A stretch of DNA of 64,000 bases from Nocardioides allogilvus (GCF_003047285.1 NZ_PZYX01000004.1:234634-298633), one strand, 5' to 3'; positions 29,116 through 41,940 are shown, numbered from the stretch's first letter. The notes: generated by a model not told the origin, from the sequence alone. Program-made: numbers and translations.

Positions 29116-29559
29116 ATGATGACCACGTCCCAGATCATCTGGATCGTCGTGATCGCGGTGGCCGCACTGGTCCTGATCGGACTGGTCGTGGGTTCGATGC
29201 GCAAGAAGAGCCTGGCTGACAACCATGCGCGGGCGGATCAGCTGCGCCACAAGGCGGACGCCTCCGCCGCCGGCCTGCCCGACACCAGCGCCCGTGCCGA
29301 GCGCGCCGAGGCGGAGGCCGAGCACAAGCGCCTCGAGGCCCAGCGCGCTGAGGACCAGGCGGCTGCCGCGCGGATCGAGGCCGAGCAGGAACGGGCCCGC
29401 CACGAGGACCAGATCCGCGCCGCCGACCGGCTCGACCCGAAGGTCGACCACAAGTCCACTGACTACTCCCCCGAGGTGGCCGACCCCAGCGGCCCGCCCC
29501 GCCGGACGACCGACGGGGACACCGACGGGGACACCGACGGCGGCATCCACCGCGCCTGA
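29116..29559 (+). CDS. single-pass membrane protein with charged coiled-coil tail
   Basis: 147 residues. One N-terminal membrane helix (IIWIVVIAVAALVLIGLVVG) precedes a long Glu/Arg/Ala-rich coiled coil (about residues 35-105, with ARAERAEAEAEHKRLEAQ) and a proline/aspartate tail containing repeated DGDT. GGGAG is close to the ATG. I do not recognise a named family. Topology suggests a cytoplasmic coiled coil anchored to the membrane. Confidence 0.75.
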   Translation: MMTTSQIIWIVVIAVAALVLIGLVVGSMRKKSLADNHARADQLRHKADASAAGLPDTSARAERAEAEAEHKRLEAQRAEDQAAAARIEAEQERARHEDQIRAADRLDPKVDHKSTDYSPEVADPSGPPRRTTDGDTDGDTDGGIHRA

Positions 29560-29570
29560 CCAGCGCCGGG

Positions 29571-29604
29571 GGCTCATGTCCGGCAGGATGTCCGGACATG
29601 AGCC
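29571..29604. promoter_or_regulatory. 13-bp inverted repeat overlapping the iclR start codon
   Basis: GGCTCATGTCCGG (29571-29583) and CCGGACATGAGCC (29592-29604) are exact complements separated by CAGGATGT. The second arm contains the ATG (29598) and the loop holds the AGGA ribosome site. It could be an autoregulatory operator or an RNA hairpin that hides the start codon. Confidence 0.6.
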
Positions 29605-30368
29605 AGGTCCCCGCAGCCACCCGCGCCCTGCGGGTGCTGCGGTTCCTCGCCAGCCAGCCCGACCCGGTCGCCCTCGACCGGATCTCGAGGGCCTGCGACC
29701 TGCCGCGCAGCACGGCCTACCACCTCATCAACGCGATGATCGCCGAGGGCTTCGTGGTGCACCTCGAGGACGAGCGCCGCTACGGCCTGGGCCTCGCGGC
29801 CTTCGAGGTCGGCAGCGGCTTCGCCCGCCAGGAGCCGCTGCAGCGCATCGCGCGCCGGCCGCTCGCCGCCCTCGTCGACAGGACGGGGTACGGCGGACAC
29901 CTGGCCGTCCTGCACGGGCGCGACGTGCTCTACGTCCTCGAGGAGCGCGCCCCGGGCCGCCCGCCGCTGGTCACCGACGTCGGCGTCCGCCTGCCGGCCC
30001 ACCTGACGGCGAGCGGGCGCGCCATCTTGATGGCGCTGCCCAGCAACCAGGTGCGGGCGCTCTATCCCGACCGCAGCGCCTTCGTGGACCGCGTCGGCAC
30101 CGGACCGACCTCGCTGGTCGCGCTGCGGACCGTGCTGAGCGAGGCCCGGCAACGCGGCCACGCCGTGGAGGACGGCGAGGTCACCGCGGGCCTGGCGAGC
30201 GTGGCCGCGCCCGTGCTCGACCACAACGCCCACCCCGTCGCCGCGGTCGCGCTCACCTTCCCGGTCGCCGCGGTCGCGCTCACCTTCCCGCACGGCACGG
30301 CGACTGACGCGGCAGCCGTCGGCGTACGCACCCTGGCCGCCGCGCTGTCGCGACGGCTCGGCGGCTGA
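29598..30368 (+). CDS. IclR-family transcriptional regulator with a 9-residue tandem duplication
   Basis: 256 residues. The winged helix-turn-helix (about 8-60) reads ALRVLRFLAS...LDRISRACDLPRSTAYHLINAM. The C-terminal IclR effector domain includes DRTGYGGHLAVLHGRDVLYVLEER and LPAHLTASGRAILMAL. VAAVALTFP occurs twice in a row at residues 214-222 and 223-231 because of an exact 27-bp repeat. It is near hutH and is the best candidate for the factor that reads the hut palindrome; IclR proteins next to hut genes are common in actinobacteria. Confidence 0.88.
   Translation: MSQVPAATRALRVLRFLASQPDPVALDRISRACDLPRSTAYHLINAMIAEGFVVHLEDERRYGLGLAAFEVGSGFARQEPLQRIARRPLAALVDRTGYGGHLAVLHGRDVLYVLEERAPGRPPLVTDVGVRLPAHLTASGRAILMALPSNQVRALYPDRSAFVDRVGTGPTSLVALRTVLSEARQRGHAVEDGEVTAGLASVAAPVLDHNAHPVAAVALTFPVAAVALTFPHGTATDAAAVGVRTLAAALSRRLGG
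30237..30290 (+). repeat. exact 27-bp tandem duplication inside iclR
   Basis: Two adjacent identical 27-bp copies (30237-30263 and 30264-30290) add nine residues in frame. No base differs between copies, so the event is recent or conserved. Confidence 0.9.
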
Positions 30369-30740
30369 GACGAGAACGGCCGACCGCTCACCCTCAGGAG
30401 GGAGCAGGCCGGCCGGGTCGGATGATCTCGCGATCCGACCGAGCTACGACTGGCTGAGCCAGACGTGGACCCCCCCGGATCCAGGTCGGATCGATCACGT
30501 CCGGGGTGTGTGCCGGACGCAGTTCCGAACATGCCCAGACTCCCAAGGAACCGCCCACAGGTCGGTCACCTCCCCTCCACGGTCGGGTAACAACTTCCCG
30601 GTGGGCAAGAACTTCGACCACAAGACGTGTCGCCCCGGGCGGAGTGGGTACCCCCCCCAGTGCGACGTCGGCTGCCGCGGCATCCGATCTCGAAGGCCCC
30701 CGAGGTCCAAGACCCTGCCTCGGGGGCCGTCGCGACCGGC
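30369..30740. other. 372-bp non-coding stretch between iclR and the sigma factor gene
   Basis: It holds a hairpin at 30416-30440 (GGTCGGAT and ATCCGACC, probably the iclR terminator) and the sigma-gene terminator at 30695-30728. Between them is a stretch with long C and G runs and no convincing gene. Short open frames here lack ribosome sites and family features. Confidence 0.5.
30695..30728 (-). terminator. terminator of the sigma factor gene
   Basis: 11-bp perfect arms GGCCCCCGAGG and CCTCGGGGGCC with a 12-nt loop, 13 bp past the end of the leftward sigma gene. Confidence 0.65.
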
Positions 30741-31571
30741 TCAGCCCGCTTGCAGGTCGCGCCACCGGTCGGGACCGGGCGGCTCGAGGTTGTCCCGCAG
30801 CTGACCGATGATCCTGGAGATCAGGCGCGAGACCTGGGTCTGGGTGATGCCGAGCTCCGCCCCGATCTGCTCCTGGGTCAGGTCCTTGATGAAGCGGAGG
30901 TAGAGGATGCGGCGATCACGGGGCGCCAATCCCTTGCAGGCCTGCGCGACCATGGTCAACGCCTCCACCCGCTCCAGCCCGCGGTCCTCCTCCCCCAGGT
31001 GGTCCACCAGGCTGTAGCCGTCGCTCCCCGCGACCTGGCTGTCGAGGGAGGTGGGCGAGAAGCAGCCGTCGCACGCCAGCGCCTCGCTGACGTCATCCAC
31101 GTCGCGACCGAGCTCCTCGGCGATCTCGCTCGCGTTCGGAGTGCGGCCGAGCCTCTGGGTGAGGGTCTGGATGGCCGGCCACATCTCGCCCTGGAGCTCC
31201 TGGATGCGACGCGGTGGGCGCACCGTCCAGGCAGAGTCGCGGAAGTAGCGCTTGATCTCGCCCGTGATGGACGGGACGGCATAGGACAAGAAGTCGTCCA
31301 CCCGGCTCGGGTCGTAGCGGCGTACGGCCTTCGCCAGACCCAGGCAGGCGACCTGTTCGAGGTCCTCCAGCGACTCGCCCCTGTTGCCGAAGCGACGCGC
31401 GATGGAGAGCGCCACGGGGACGTTGAGCTGGATGGCCTCGTTGAGCAGTGACTGCCGTTCGCAGCCGTGGTGTTCCTGAGCGATGCGAAGCACCCGATTG
31501 GTGCGCTCCATGCGGGCAAGACGGCCCGACTCAGGGTTTGCAGGAGTAGTGACAAGTGCGCTGTGAGCCAT
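30741..31571 (-). CDS. SigB/SigF/SigG-type alternative sigma factor
   Basis: 276 residues. Region 2 is in SLEDLEQVACLGLAKAVRRYDPSR and FLSYAVPSITGEIKRYFRD; the SigF-type motif WTVRPPRRIQEL follows, then region 3 (LGRTPNASEIAEELG) and region 4 (LAPRDRRILYLRFIKDLTQEQIGAELGITQTQVSRL). ATG 31571 has GAGGATC upstream. Members of this group control stress responses and are usually held by an RsbW-type anti-sigma kinase, which is not encoded next to it. Confidence 0.9.
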   Translation of the reverse strand: MAHSALVTTPANPESGRLARMERTNRVLRIAQEHHGCERQSLLNEAIQLNVPVALSIARRFGNRGESLEDLEQVACLGLAKAVRRYDPSRVDDFLSYAVPSITGEIKRYFRDSAWTVRPPRRIQELQGEMWPAIQTLTQRLGRTPNASEIAEELGRDVDDVSEALACDGCFSPTSLDSQVAGSDGYSLVDHLGEEDRGLERVEALTMVAQACKGLAPRDRRILYLRFIKDLTQEQIGAELGITQTQVSRLISRIIGQLRDNLEPPGPDRWRDLQAG

Positions 31572-31706
31572 GACGATCCTCGAAGAGTCTCGACGGCGTG
31601 GCAGGGGTTTGGGCCACAACTGCAGCACTATCAACCTGCCCTGTTCGGGAAGATTTTGCAACCCGGAGGCGAGCCGATCCTCGACGTACGGCGCCGCGCA
31701 GGCGCG

Positions 31707-33131
31707 TCACCGGCGCCGGCGCAGCGACCGGGTGGCCGGACCCTCCAGGACGGCGCCGTCGGCGGCGAAGCGCGACCCGTGCAGCGGGCAGTCCCACGTC
31801 TCCTCCGCGTCGTTCCAGTGCAGGCAGCCACCCAGGTGGGTGCAGACCGGGACCACCTCGTCGGAGGCGGCCAGCTTGCCCGGAAGCGTCGGGAGCGACC
31901 GGATCGCGGCCTCGACCACGCCGGCGTTGAAGCCGGCCAGCCTGGCCGCTCCGCGGGGTCCCGTGATCCGGTGGTGCAGGGGCGTGGCCCAGCTCGGCGG
32001 GGCGCCGAGGATCTCGCCGGAGATGGTGCGCGCCGCCGCGACGGCGTTGGTCATTCCCCACTTGTCGAAGCCGGTGGCCACGAACACGTGTCCGCGCCCA
32101 CGCGGCATCGTGCCCACCTGCGGGATGCCGTCGTGCGAGGCGTAGTCCTGGGCCGACGAGCGGTGGGTCTCGCGTGCGCCCGGGAAGTGCTCGGCGGTCC
32201 AGTCGCGCAGGGCCCCGACGTGCTCCTGCTCCGAGCGAGTGCGGCCGACGACGTGACCGTGACCGCCGACGACCAGGTGGGACCCGTGACGGGTCACGGC
32301 CTCGCGGATCGACACGGACGGCTGGCCCGCGGAGAGGAACATCGACTCGGGTGGCGTCACCGAGTCGAAGGCAAGCGCGTAGGAGCGGTTGGGCTCGAGC
32401 TTGGCGAAGTAGAGACCTCGGTCGAGGATCGGGGTACCGGTCGCGAGCACGATGTTGGCTGCCCGCAGTCGCACCCCGTCGGACAGGGTCACCTCCGGTG
32501 CGCCCAGCTTCGAGACGCCGACGACCCGGCGCCCTTCGTGCAGCGAGCCGCCGTGCTCGCGCAGCTCGGCGACCAGCGCCTCGATGACGTCCATCGGATC
32601 GAACTGCGCCTGGTCGTGCAGGACCGTCGCACCCACCAGCGGGAACGGCACGTCGAGCCGGTCGACCCACCGCACCGGCAGGCCCAGGCGCGTCGCCGCC
32701 TCGTGCTCCTCCCGCACGGCCGGCAGCTCGTCGCGTGCCTGGGCGAAGGTGACGGCGTCCCGACGCTGGTGGTCGACCCCGTGGTCCTCGCAGAAGCGCA
32801 GGAGCCATCCCTGGCCCTCACGGTTCGCCTCGACGTACGCCGCGCTGACCGCCTTGGAGCTGGTGCGCGCCAGCCTGGAGAGCTTGGTCCCCTGCAGCAG
32901 CGAGACCTTGGCCGTCGTGTTCCCGGTGGTGACCGCGCCGGCATGCCGGGCCTCGATCACGCCCACGTGCCGGCCGGCGCGCGCCAGCAGCAGAGCCACG
33001 ACGAGACCCGTCAGCCCGGCGCCGACCACGATGTCGTCGAAGGCCCCGCCCTCCGGCAGCGGGTCGGAGGCCGGGCCGGGCCGTGGCCGGTCGAGCCAGA
33101 GCGATCCGTGGTCGGCGGGGGTTGCGGGCAT
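31707..33131 (-). CDS. FAD-dependent oxidoreductase with C-terminal Rieske [2Fe-2S] domain
   Basis: 474 residues. An N-terminal DAO fold has dinucleotide motif IVVGAGLTGLVVALLLARAG. A C-terminal Rieske domain has cluster ligands in VCTHLGGCLHWN (C, H) and WDCPLHGSRF (C, H). AGGAGG precedes ATG 33131. These fused proteins oxidise an amine or other small substrate at FAD and pass electrons to the iron-sulfur cluster. Substrate unknown. It lies between stress-type regulators, which hints at a general stress or envelope role. Confidence 0.87.
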   Translation of the reverse strand: MPATPADHGSLWLDRPRPGPASDPLPEGGAFDDIVVGAGLTGLVVALLLARAGRHVGVIEARHAGAVTTGNTTAKVSLLQGTKLSRLARTSSKAVSAAYVEANREGQGWLLRFCEDHGVDHQRRDAVTFAQARDELPAVREEHEAATRLGLPVRWVDRLDVPFPLVGATVLHDQAQFDPMDVIEALVAELREHGGSLHEGRRVVGVSKLGAPEVTLSDGVRLRAANIVLATGTPILDRGLYFAKLEPNRSYALAFDSVTPPESMFLSAGQPSVSIREAVTRHGSHLVVGGHGHVVGRTRSEQEHVGALRDWTAEHFPGARETHRSSAQDYASHDGIPQVGTMPRGRGHVFVATGFDKWGMTNAVAAARTISGEILGAPPSWATPLHHRITGPRGAARLAGFNAGVVEAAIRSLPTLPGKLAASDEVVPVCTHLGGCLHWNDAEETWDCPLHGSRFAADGAVLEGPATRSLRRRR

Positions 33132-33223
33132 CGGGCGCCTCCTGGTCGGGATGTCTGGTCCCGATCCGGTACCCCGTGGACCCGCGACCATTCGTCGCGC
33201 GACGGGCGTGCGCCGGCGGTCAG

Positions 33224-33859
33224 TCAGTCCGCCGAGATGTCGTGCAGCAGCGCATCGACCGATGTCTTCGCATCGGTGTCGACGACTTCTCCGTCGCGCA
33301 CGGTCGTGACCAGCCGCTGGGCGAGGTCGCGGACCTTGACGTTGCGGTTGCGCGACCACCAGCGCAGCATCGCGAACGCGGCGCGGTCATCGAGGCCGTA
33401 GACCAGCATCAGGATGCCCTTGGCCTGCTCGATCACGGCACGGTGCTCGAGCGTCTCCTCGATCGCGGAGCGCACGGCGTCCTCCGCGTCCTCGGTGAAG
33501 TCGCGGGTCAGGTCGAGGTAGTAGCCCTGGACCGTGCCCAGGCCGTTCTCGACCATGCTCTCGCCGGCCAGCACGACCCGGCGCTCGAGGCCGTCCGCGC
33601 ACATCAGGCGGTAGGAGACGCTGAAGGCCATGCTGTCCTGGCTGGCGCGCTTGAGCACGTCGCGGACGCGCTCGCGGTCCTCGGGGTGCTTGCTGGCGAG
33701 GAAGAGCTCCGTCGTCGCTGCCCGGGAGCCGGGTTCGAGCCCGTGGATGAGGAAGACCTCGTCATCCCACTCCCACGTGTCCGTTGCAACATCGTAGGAG
33801 AATCGGCCTGTTCGGGACACACTGCCCGAGGCCTCGGCACCTGCAGGTGCGAGAGCCAT
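33224..33859 (-). CDS. PAS-ANTAR RNA-binding regulator
   Basis: 211 residues. A PAS-like sensor domain (about 18-130) contains TGRFSYDVATDTWEWDDEVF. A C-terminal ANTAR domain (about 135-190) reads LEHRAVIEQAKGILMLVYGLDDRAAFAMLRW. ANTAR proteins bind paired hexaloop hairpins in mRNA to prevent termination. ATG 33859 is used; the gene is divergent from the secreted hydrolase. Its RNA targets are not visible in this window. Confidence 0.87.
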   Translation of the reverse strand: MALAPAGAEASGSVSRTGRFSYDVATDTWEWDDEVFLIHGLEPGSRAATTELFLASKHPEDRERVRDVLKRASQDSMAFSVSYRLMCADGLERRVVLAGESMVENGLGTVQGYYLDLTRDFTEDAEDAVRSAIEETLEHRAVIEQAKGILMLVYGLDDRAAFAMLRWWSRNRNVKVRDLAQRLVTTVRDGEVVDTDAKTSVDALLHDISAD

Positions 33860-34030
33860 GCTCACCACTTTCCGACCGCGGAGCGGGTCGCATGAAGTAC
33901 GTGCAACGGCTGTCTGTTCAACCGGTGATGAGTCTATAGCGTTGCGACCCGGGGCACACACGTCTTGCCCACTCCATATCTCCGCGAATGTCGAGTCGTT
34001 ACCCGGGTGAAGCCCCCAGGAGGAAATGCC

Positions 34031-36493
34031 GTGGAACCCGACCGGTCCCGATCGACTCGCCGTCTCGGCGCTGCCGCCCTGACCTCGCTCGCGCTGCTCG
34101 CGGCCGCGCTCGCCCTGCCAGCGGAGACGCTGACGCGGACCGGCAGCCCGCAGGCGACATTCGACGCGACCCGACCGGCCGGCCTGACGGGCGACGGACC
34201 GCTCGACGAGCACGACCACAGCCACGGCGACCCCGCCACCAAGAACGCCCTCTCCCGTGGCGGCGAGGTGTCGGCAGCCACCCAGGACCCGACCTCCGCC
34301 CGCCAGGCGCGGGAGGCGGCCGCCCACGTCGCCAGCCAGCGCCGGCTCCGCGACCCGAGGCTGACGACGGTGCGGGCGACTCGCAAGCGCACCGCTGTCC
34401 CCGCCGACCGGTTCGCGATGGCCGGTGGTTGCTACACCCTCACTCGCGCAGGCGAGCCGCTCCGCTTCCGTGCCACGACCCTCGGCACCTACCTCCTCAT
34501 CGACCGCGACCAGCGATTCCTCGCCGCCGACGGCACCCGCGCGGCAGCACCCTCGCCCGCCACCGAGTGGGCCGCGCGCGGACGCGACGGACGCATGCGG
34601 TTCAACAACGCCGGCACCCCGCTGACGCTCGCCGGGAAGGTCGTCTTCTCGCTCCGCAGGGCGACCGGCTGCGCGGCGTACGCCGAGGCGCAGGTCAACG
34701 TCAGCGGCCGCCCGCACTCCGGCATCACGCCCTTCCAGGAGGTGCGGGGCTACGTCGACGCGCACACCCACGGCATGGCGTTCGAGTTCCTCGGCGGATC
34801 GGTGCACTGCGGCAAGCCGTGGGACGCCTACGGCCCGGAGCACGCCCTCGTCGACTGCCCCGACCACAGCGCGACGGGCGGTCACGGCGCGCTGCTCGAG
34901 ACGGCGCTCGGCGGCAAGCCCGGGCACGACCCGGTCGGCTGGCCGACCTTCAAGGACTGGCCGGCGCCCGAGTCACTGACCCACGAGGGCACCTACTACA
35001 AGTGGCTCGAGCGATCCTGGCGCGGCGGCCAGCGGATCTTCGTCAACCTGCTCGTCGAGAACAACAAGCTCTGCGAGCTCTATCCGCTCAAGCGCAACTC
35101 GTGCGACGACATGGACTCGCTGCGGCTCCAGGCCCAGCGGATGTACGAGCTTCAGGACTACATCGACGCCCAGAACGGTGGCCCGGGACAGGGCTGGTAC
35201 CGAATCGTCCGCTCGCCGTGGCAGGCCCGCCGGGTGATCAACGCCGGCAAGCTGGCGGTGGTGATGGGGATCGAGACGAGCGTGCCCTTCGGCTGCACGT
35301 TCAAGAAGCTCCCGGCCGGTGACGTCGACCAGTGCGACCCGGCCGGCATCGACCGGCAGCTCGACGAGATGCACCGCCTCGGGGTGCGCCAGATGGAGCT
35401 GGTCAACAAGTTCGACAACGCCCTGTCCGGCATCGCGGGCGATCCGGGCGAGACGGGGGTCGTGGTCAACGCGGCCAACTTCCTCGAGACCGGCACCTTC
35501 TGGGACATGCGGCACTGCTCGCCCGCCGACGGCGAGAGCGCCGACCGCACGCAGCTGGCGGTGCCCGACATCAGCGCGGGCCAGCAGGACGCCCTGTTCG
35601 GCGCCATCGGCCAGGTGAGCGGGCTGCTCAACCTGGGCGCGGTCCCGCTCTACGGCACCCCCATGCACTGCAACGCCCGCGGCCTGACCGACCTCGGCGC
35701 GCACCTCGTCGACAGCCTCGCCGACCGGCACATGCTCATCGACCCCGACCACATGAGCGTCAAGGCCCGCAACAGCCTGCTCGACCGGCTCGAGGACCGC
35801 TCCTACTCCGGTGTCCTGTCGAGCCACTCCTGGTCCACGCCCGACGCCTATCCCCGGATCTATCGCCTCGGTGGCTACATCGCGCCGTACGCCGGAGACT
35901 CGACCGGCTTCGTCGCGAAGTGGCGACGTCACCTCGGCTGGGCCGACAAGCGCTTCTACTTCGGCTTCGGGTACGGCGCCGACATCAACGGCCTCGGCGC
36001 GCAGGGCAGCCCCCGGGGTGCCGCAGCGCCCGACCCCGTCACCTACCCGTTCCGTGGCCTGGGCGGGGTGCGCATCGACCGCCAGCGTGCCGGCCAGCGG
36101 GTCTTCGACATCAACCTCGACGGCGTCGCGCAGTACGGCGCCTACCCCGACTGGATCGAGGACGCCGCCCACGTCGCGGGCGCGGATGGCGCCGCGCTCA
36201 AGGACGACATGTGGCGCGGCGCGGAGGCCTACCTGCAGACGTGGGAGCGGGCCACGGGCGTCGCCCCCGACTCGTGCCGCAACCCGGGCAGCCGGCTGAC
36301 CGTCCGCGCGTTCACCCGGCGAGCGCGTGTCGGGCTGTCCACGCGCGCCCTGATGGACCGCGTCGGCCAGCCTTACGAGCGCCTCGGCAGCCGCTACACC
36401 TACTGCGCCAGGACCGCCGGGAAGGCGAAGGCCGTGATGGCCGTGACCCTCTCCTCCCGCGGCCGCGTGATCGGCATCCGGTGCGCCAGCTGA
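34031..36493 (+). CDS. large secreted metal-dependent hydrolase (amidohydrolase-like barrel)
   Basis: 820 residues with an N-terminal signal peptide (ALTSLALLAAALALPAETL). HxH motif in YVDAHTHGMAFEF, then HCGKPWDAYGP, a second conserved region IDPDHMSVKARNSLLDRL and SSHSWSTPDAYPRIY suggest a TIM-barrel amidohydrolase or M19-like peptidase. The last ~65 residues (RLTVRAFTRRARVGLSTRAL...) form a small beta domain. GTG 34031 is chosen for the AGGAGGA site 7-13 nt upstream. Substrate unknown. Confidence 0.75.
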   Translation: MEPDRSRSTRRLGAAALTSLALLAAALALPAETLTRTGSPQATFDATRPAGLTGDGPLDEHDHSHGDPATKNALSRGGEVSAATQDPTSARQAREAAAHVASQRRLRDPRLTTVRATRKRTAVPADRFAMAGGCYTLTRAGEPLRFRATTLGTYLLIDRDQRFLAADGTRAAAPSPATEWAARGRDGRMRFNNAGTPLTLAGKVVFSLRRATGCAAYAEAQVNVSGRPHSGITPFQEVRGYVDAHTHGMAFEFLGGSVHCGKPWDAYGPEHALVDCPDHSATGGHGALLETALGGKPGHDPVGWPTFKDWPAPESLTHEGTYYKWLERSWRGGQRIFVNLLVENNKLCELYPLKRNSCDDMDSLRLQAQRMYELQDYIDAQNGGPGQGWYRIVRSPWQARRVINAGKLAVVMGIETSVPFGCTFKKLPAGDVDQCDPAGIDRQLDEMHRLGVRQMELVNKFDNALSGIAGDPGETGVVVNAANFLETGTFWDMRHCSPADGESADRTQLAVPDISAGQQDALFGAIGQVSGLLNLGAVPLYGTPMHCNARGLTDLGAHLVDSLADRHMLIDPDHMSVKARNSLLDRLEDRSYSGVLSSHSWSTPDAYPRIYRLGGYIAPYAGDSTGFVAKWRRHLGWADKRFYFGFGYGADINGLGAQGSPRGAAAPDPVTYPFRGLGGVRIDRQRAGQRVFDINLDGVAQYGAYPDWIEDAAHVAGADGAALKDDMWRGAEAYLQTWERATGVAPDSCRNPGSRLTVRAFTRRARVGLSTRALMDRVGQPYERLGSRYTYCARTAGKAKAVMAVTLSSRGRVIGIRCAS

Positions 36494-36551
36494 CAACCAG
36501 GTGCCCCCCCAGTGACGTCTGATGAGCACAACAGTCATCACAGGGGGAACC

Positions 36552-38009
36552 ATGCGCAACCAGTGGAGCATCATCGTCGCCGGCATCGTCGGCGCAGCGG
36601 GGCTCGTCGCCCCGATCGGGGTCGCAGCCGCCGACGCGGCCGCCGCCGGTCGACCAGCGCCGGCGGTCAAGAGCGTCACGAGGTCGTACGGCGACAAGCC
36701 GGTGCGGCTCGCGAGCAAGCGCCAGCAGCTCGAGCTGAGCTTCACGGGACGCCGCGGCGACCGGGTCGACCTCATCGATCCCGACTACTTCCCGGGCACG
36801 ATCTGCGGGCGGGTGACGCTGATCCGCGACGGCAAGAAGATCGCCCGCCACACCCTCGACCACTGGCGCCTGCCGCGGTCTGCGCGCTACACGTTCCGCT
36901 TCGCGCCGCGCACCAAGCCGTGCACCGAGGCCCGCCGCCCCGGTCGTCTGCAGCTGACCAAGGTCGAGCTGGTGAAGCCGACGACCGACCCGGCCTCGCT
37001 CCCCAGGAAGCGCGGCGTGGTCTACGCCGTGCAGGCTCGGGTGCCCAGCAGCGGGATGGTCAACGTCGCCAACTCGCCGGGCGACCCGGGCTTCGTCGCC
37101 CTGGTCTCGCAGGGCAGGACCGCCCACTTCGGGCTGGCCACCTCCGCCGGCCAGTCGGCCGGGCTGCCGCGTGTCACCGAGCGCTCGCAGCTCCTGCTGC
37201 GTCCCGACGCCGCTCCCCTCGGTTTCATGCCGGAGACGATCAGGATCCCGAACTCGGAGCCCGCTCCCCTGACGGCCCACGCGGTCACCGATCCTCTGCC
37301 CGCCGGCCAGCGCATCGCGCTGCTGCACCTCGGCGGCGCCTCCGTGGGCGCGTGGACTCCGACGCAGCACCACACGACGTACGACGGCGCCGCGGTGCCG
37401 GTGACCACACCCGCCGCTGCGTTCGGCCAGCCACAGGTCCTGACGTTCGAGGGCACGGCCGGTTCGTTCCTGCACCCCCAGGACGGGACGGGCAACCATG
37501 GCGCGAGCTATGCGTCCGCGCTCATCGGGCCTGACGGCTTCGAGCCTCCCTACCGCCCGAACGCCCCGATCCAGCTGACGAGGACCGGCACGCACTCCCT
37601 GGTCTTCCTGCCCTCCGTCCAGGCTGTCGGCACTCCGGCGGGCCTGCGGGCGGCGGGCGTGACGATGCTGCCGGCGATGCAGACGGACGGTCCGGCCACG
37701 AGGTTCGCCGCTCCCGAGCCGGGTCGCCTGGTGATGGCGCCGACCACCCAGCTCGCCCACCTGACGATCGCGGCCACCCACCCGGGCGGACCGACCTTCG
37801 CTTACGGCGTCACCGCCCCCGAGCACCGCCCCGACTGCTCGAAGAGCACTGCGAACGGCTGCGGCGACACCAACTCGGTCGTGGTGTCGACTGCGGGAAG
37901 CCAGGGCGGCACCGCATTCGGCCCGGGCTGGGTCTATGTCGCGTTCACGAGGTCGCATACCGGTCCGATCGACCTCGCGATGGTGTCGAAGCTGCCGGTC
38001 ACCGGCTGA
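36552..38009 (+). CDS. secreted protein of unknown function
   Basis: 485 residues with signal peptide (IIVAGIVGAAGLVAPIGVAAADA). The mature part is rich in beta-like stretches (RQQLELSFTGRRGDRVDLID) and has two C-terminal cysteines (RPDCSKSTANGCGDT). AGGGGGAA precedes ATG 36552. I do not recognise the family. It follows the secreted hydrolase by 58 bp in the same direction, so co-expression is possible. Confidence 0.7.
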   Translation: MRNQWSIIVAGIVGAAGLVAPIGVAAADAAAAGRPAPAVKSVTRSYGDKPVRLASKRQQLELSFTGRRGDRVDLIDPDYFPGTICGRVTLIRDGKKIARHTLDHWRLPRSARYTFRFAPRTKPCTEARRPGRLQLTKVELVKPTTDPASLPRKRGVVYAVQARVPSSGMVNVANSPGDPGFVALVSQGRTAHFGLATSAGQSAGLPRVTERSQLLLRPDAAPLGFMPETIRIPNSEPAPLTAHAVTDPLPAGQRIALLHLGGASVGAWTPTQHHTTYDGAAVPVTTPAAAFGQPQVLTFEGTAGSFLHPQDGTGNHGASYASALIGPDGFEPPYRPNAPIQLTRTGTHSLVFLPSVQAVGTPAGLRAAGVTMLPAMQTDGPATRFAAPEPGRLVMAPTTQLAHLTIAATHPGGPTFAYGVTAPEHRPDCSKSTANGCGDTNSVVVSTAGSQGGTAFGPGWVYVAFTRSHTGPIDLAMVSKLPVTG

Positions 38010-38043
38010 GCCCTGGGGGCGCTCCTCGATGGAGCCGGCAAAG

Positions 38044-38057
38044 TTACCTGCCGGTAG
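38044..38057. promoter_or_regulatory. TTACC-N4-GTAG motif upstream of the EtfD-like gene
   Basis: TTACCTGCCGGTAG lies 114 bp before the ATG. TTACCGGCGAGTAG, matching at 11 of 14 bases, lies 99 bp before the acyl-CoA dehydrogenase start (56344-56357). Probably a shared operator for fatty-acid oxidation genes. Confidence 0.45.
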
Positions 38058-38171
38058 GATCATCATCACTCGTGCGTTGGCTGACGGCCGAGGGCGCAGA
38101 GCCTAGGCTCGGCCCACCGTCCATGGTTGGCGGACGAGCTGAAATGCCCGGCACTCGAGGAGCGCTCCCCC

Positions 38172-41771
<3,600 letters not shown>

Positions 41772-41785
41772 TCACCCCGCTCGAC

Positions 41786-41835
41786 CGATCGGCCCTGGAA
41801 CTCCACGCATCTGCGTGGAGATTCGGGGCCGATCG
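41786..41835. repeat. dispersed palindrome, CTCCACGCA family, copy 1
   Basis: 50 bp, 21 of 25 base pairs symmetric, with core CTCCACGCA-TC-TGCGTGGAG and outer arms CGATCGGCCC / GGGCCGATCG. It begins 14 bp after the EtfD-like stop and may act as its terminator. Confidence 0.6.
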
Positions 41836-41845
41836 CCATTTCAGG

Positions 41846-41879
41846 CATGGATCTCCACGCAGGTGCGCGGAGTTGCATG
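41846..41879. repeat. dispersed palindrome, CTCCACGCA family, copy 2
   Basis: 34 bp bounded by CATG at each end. Core CTCCACGCAGGTGCGCGGAG has one mismatch in the stem. It follows copy 1 by 10 bp. Confidence 0.5.
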
Positions 41880-41889
41880 TACACCAAGG

Positions 41890-41929
41890 TGATGTCACCA
41901 ACTCTTGACGTGACATCATAGTGATGTCA
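41890..41929 (+). promoter_or_regulatory. operator array of three TGATGTCA half-sites
   Basis: TGATGTCA at 41890, TGACATCA at 41911 and TGATGTCA at 41922. The last two form a perfect palindrome with spacer TAG. Start-to-start distances of 21 and 11 bp equal two and one helical turns. A TTGACG -35 lies inside, and a CATCGT -10 ends 7 nt before the ATG of the RHH gene. Probable autoregulation site. Confidence 0.65.
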
Positions 41930-41940
41930 TCGTGGTGCGC

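Noticed and set aside
30495..30710. 71-codon open frame in the gap between iclR and the sigma gene
   Set aside because: No ribosome site, composition reflects the GC-rich background, and it overlaps the sigma-gene terminator.
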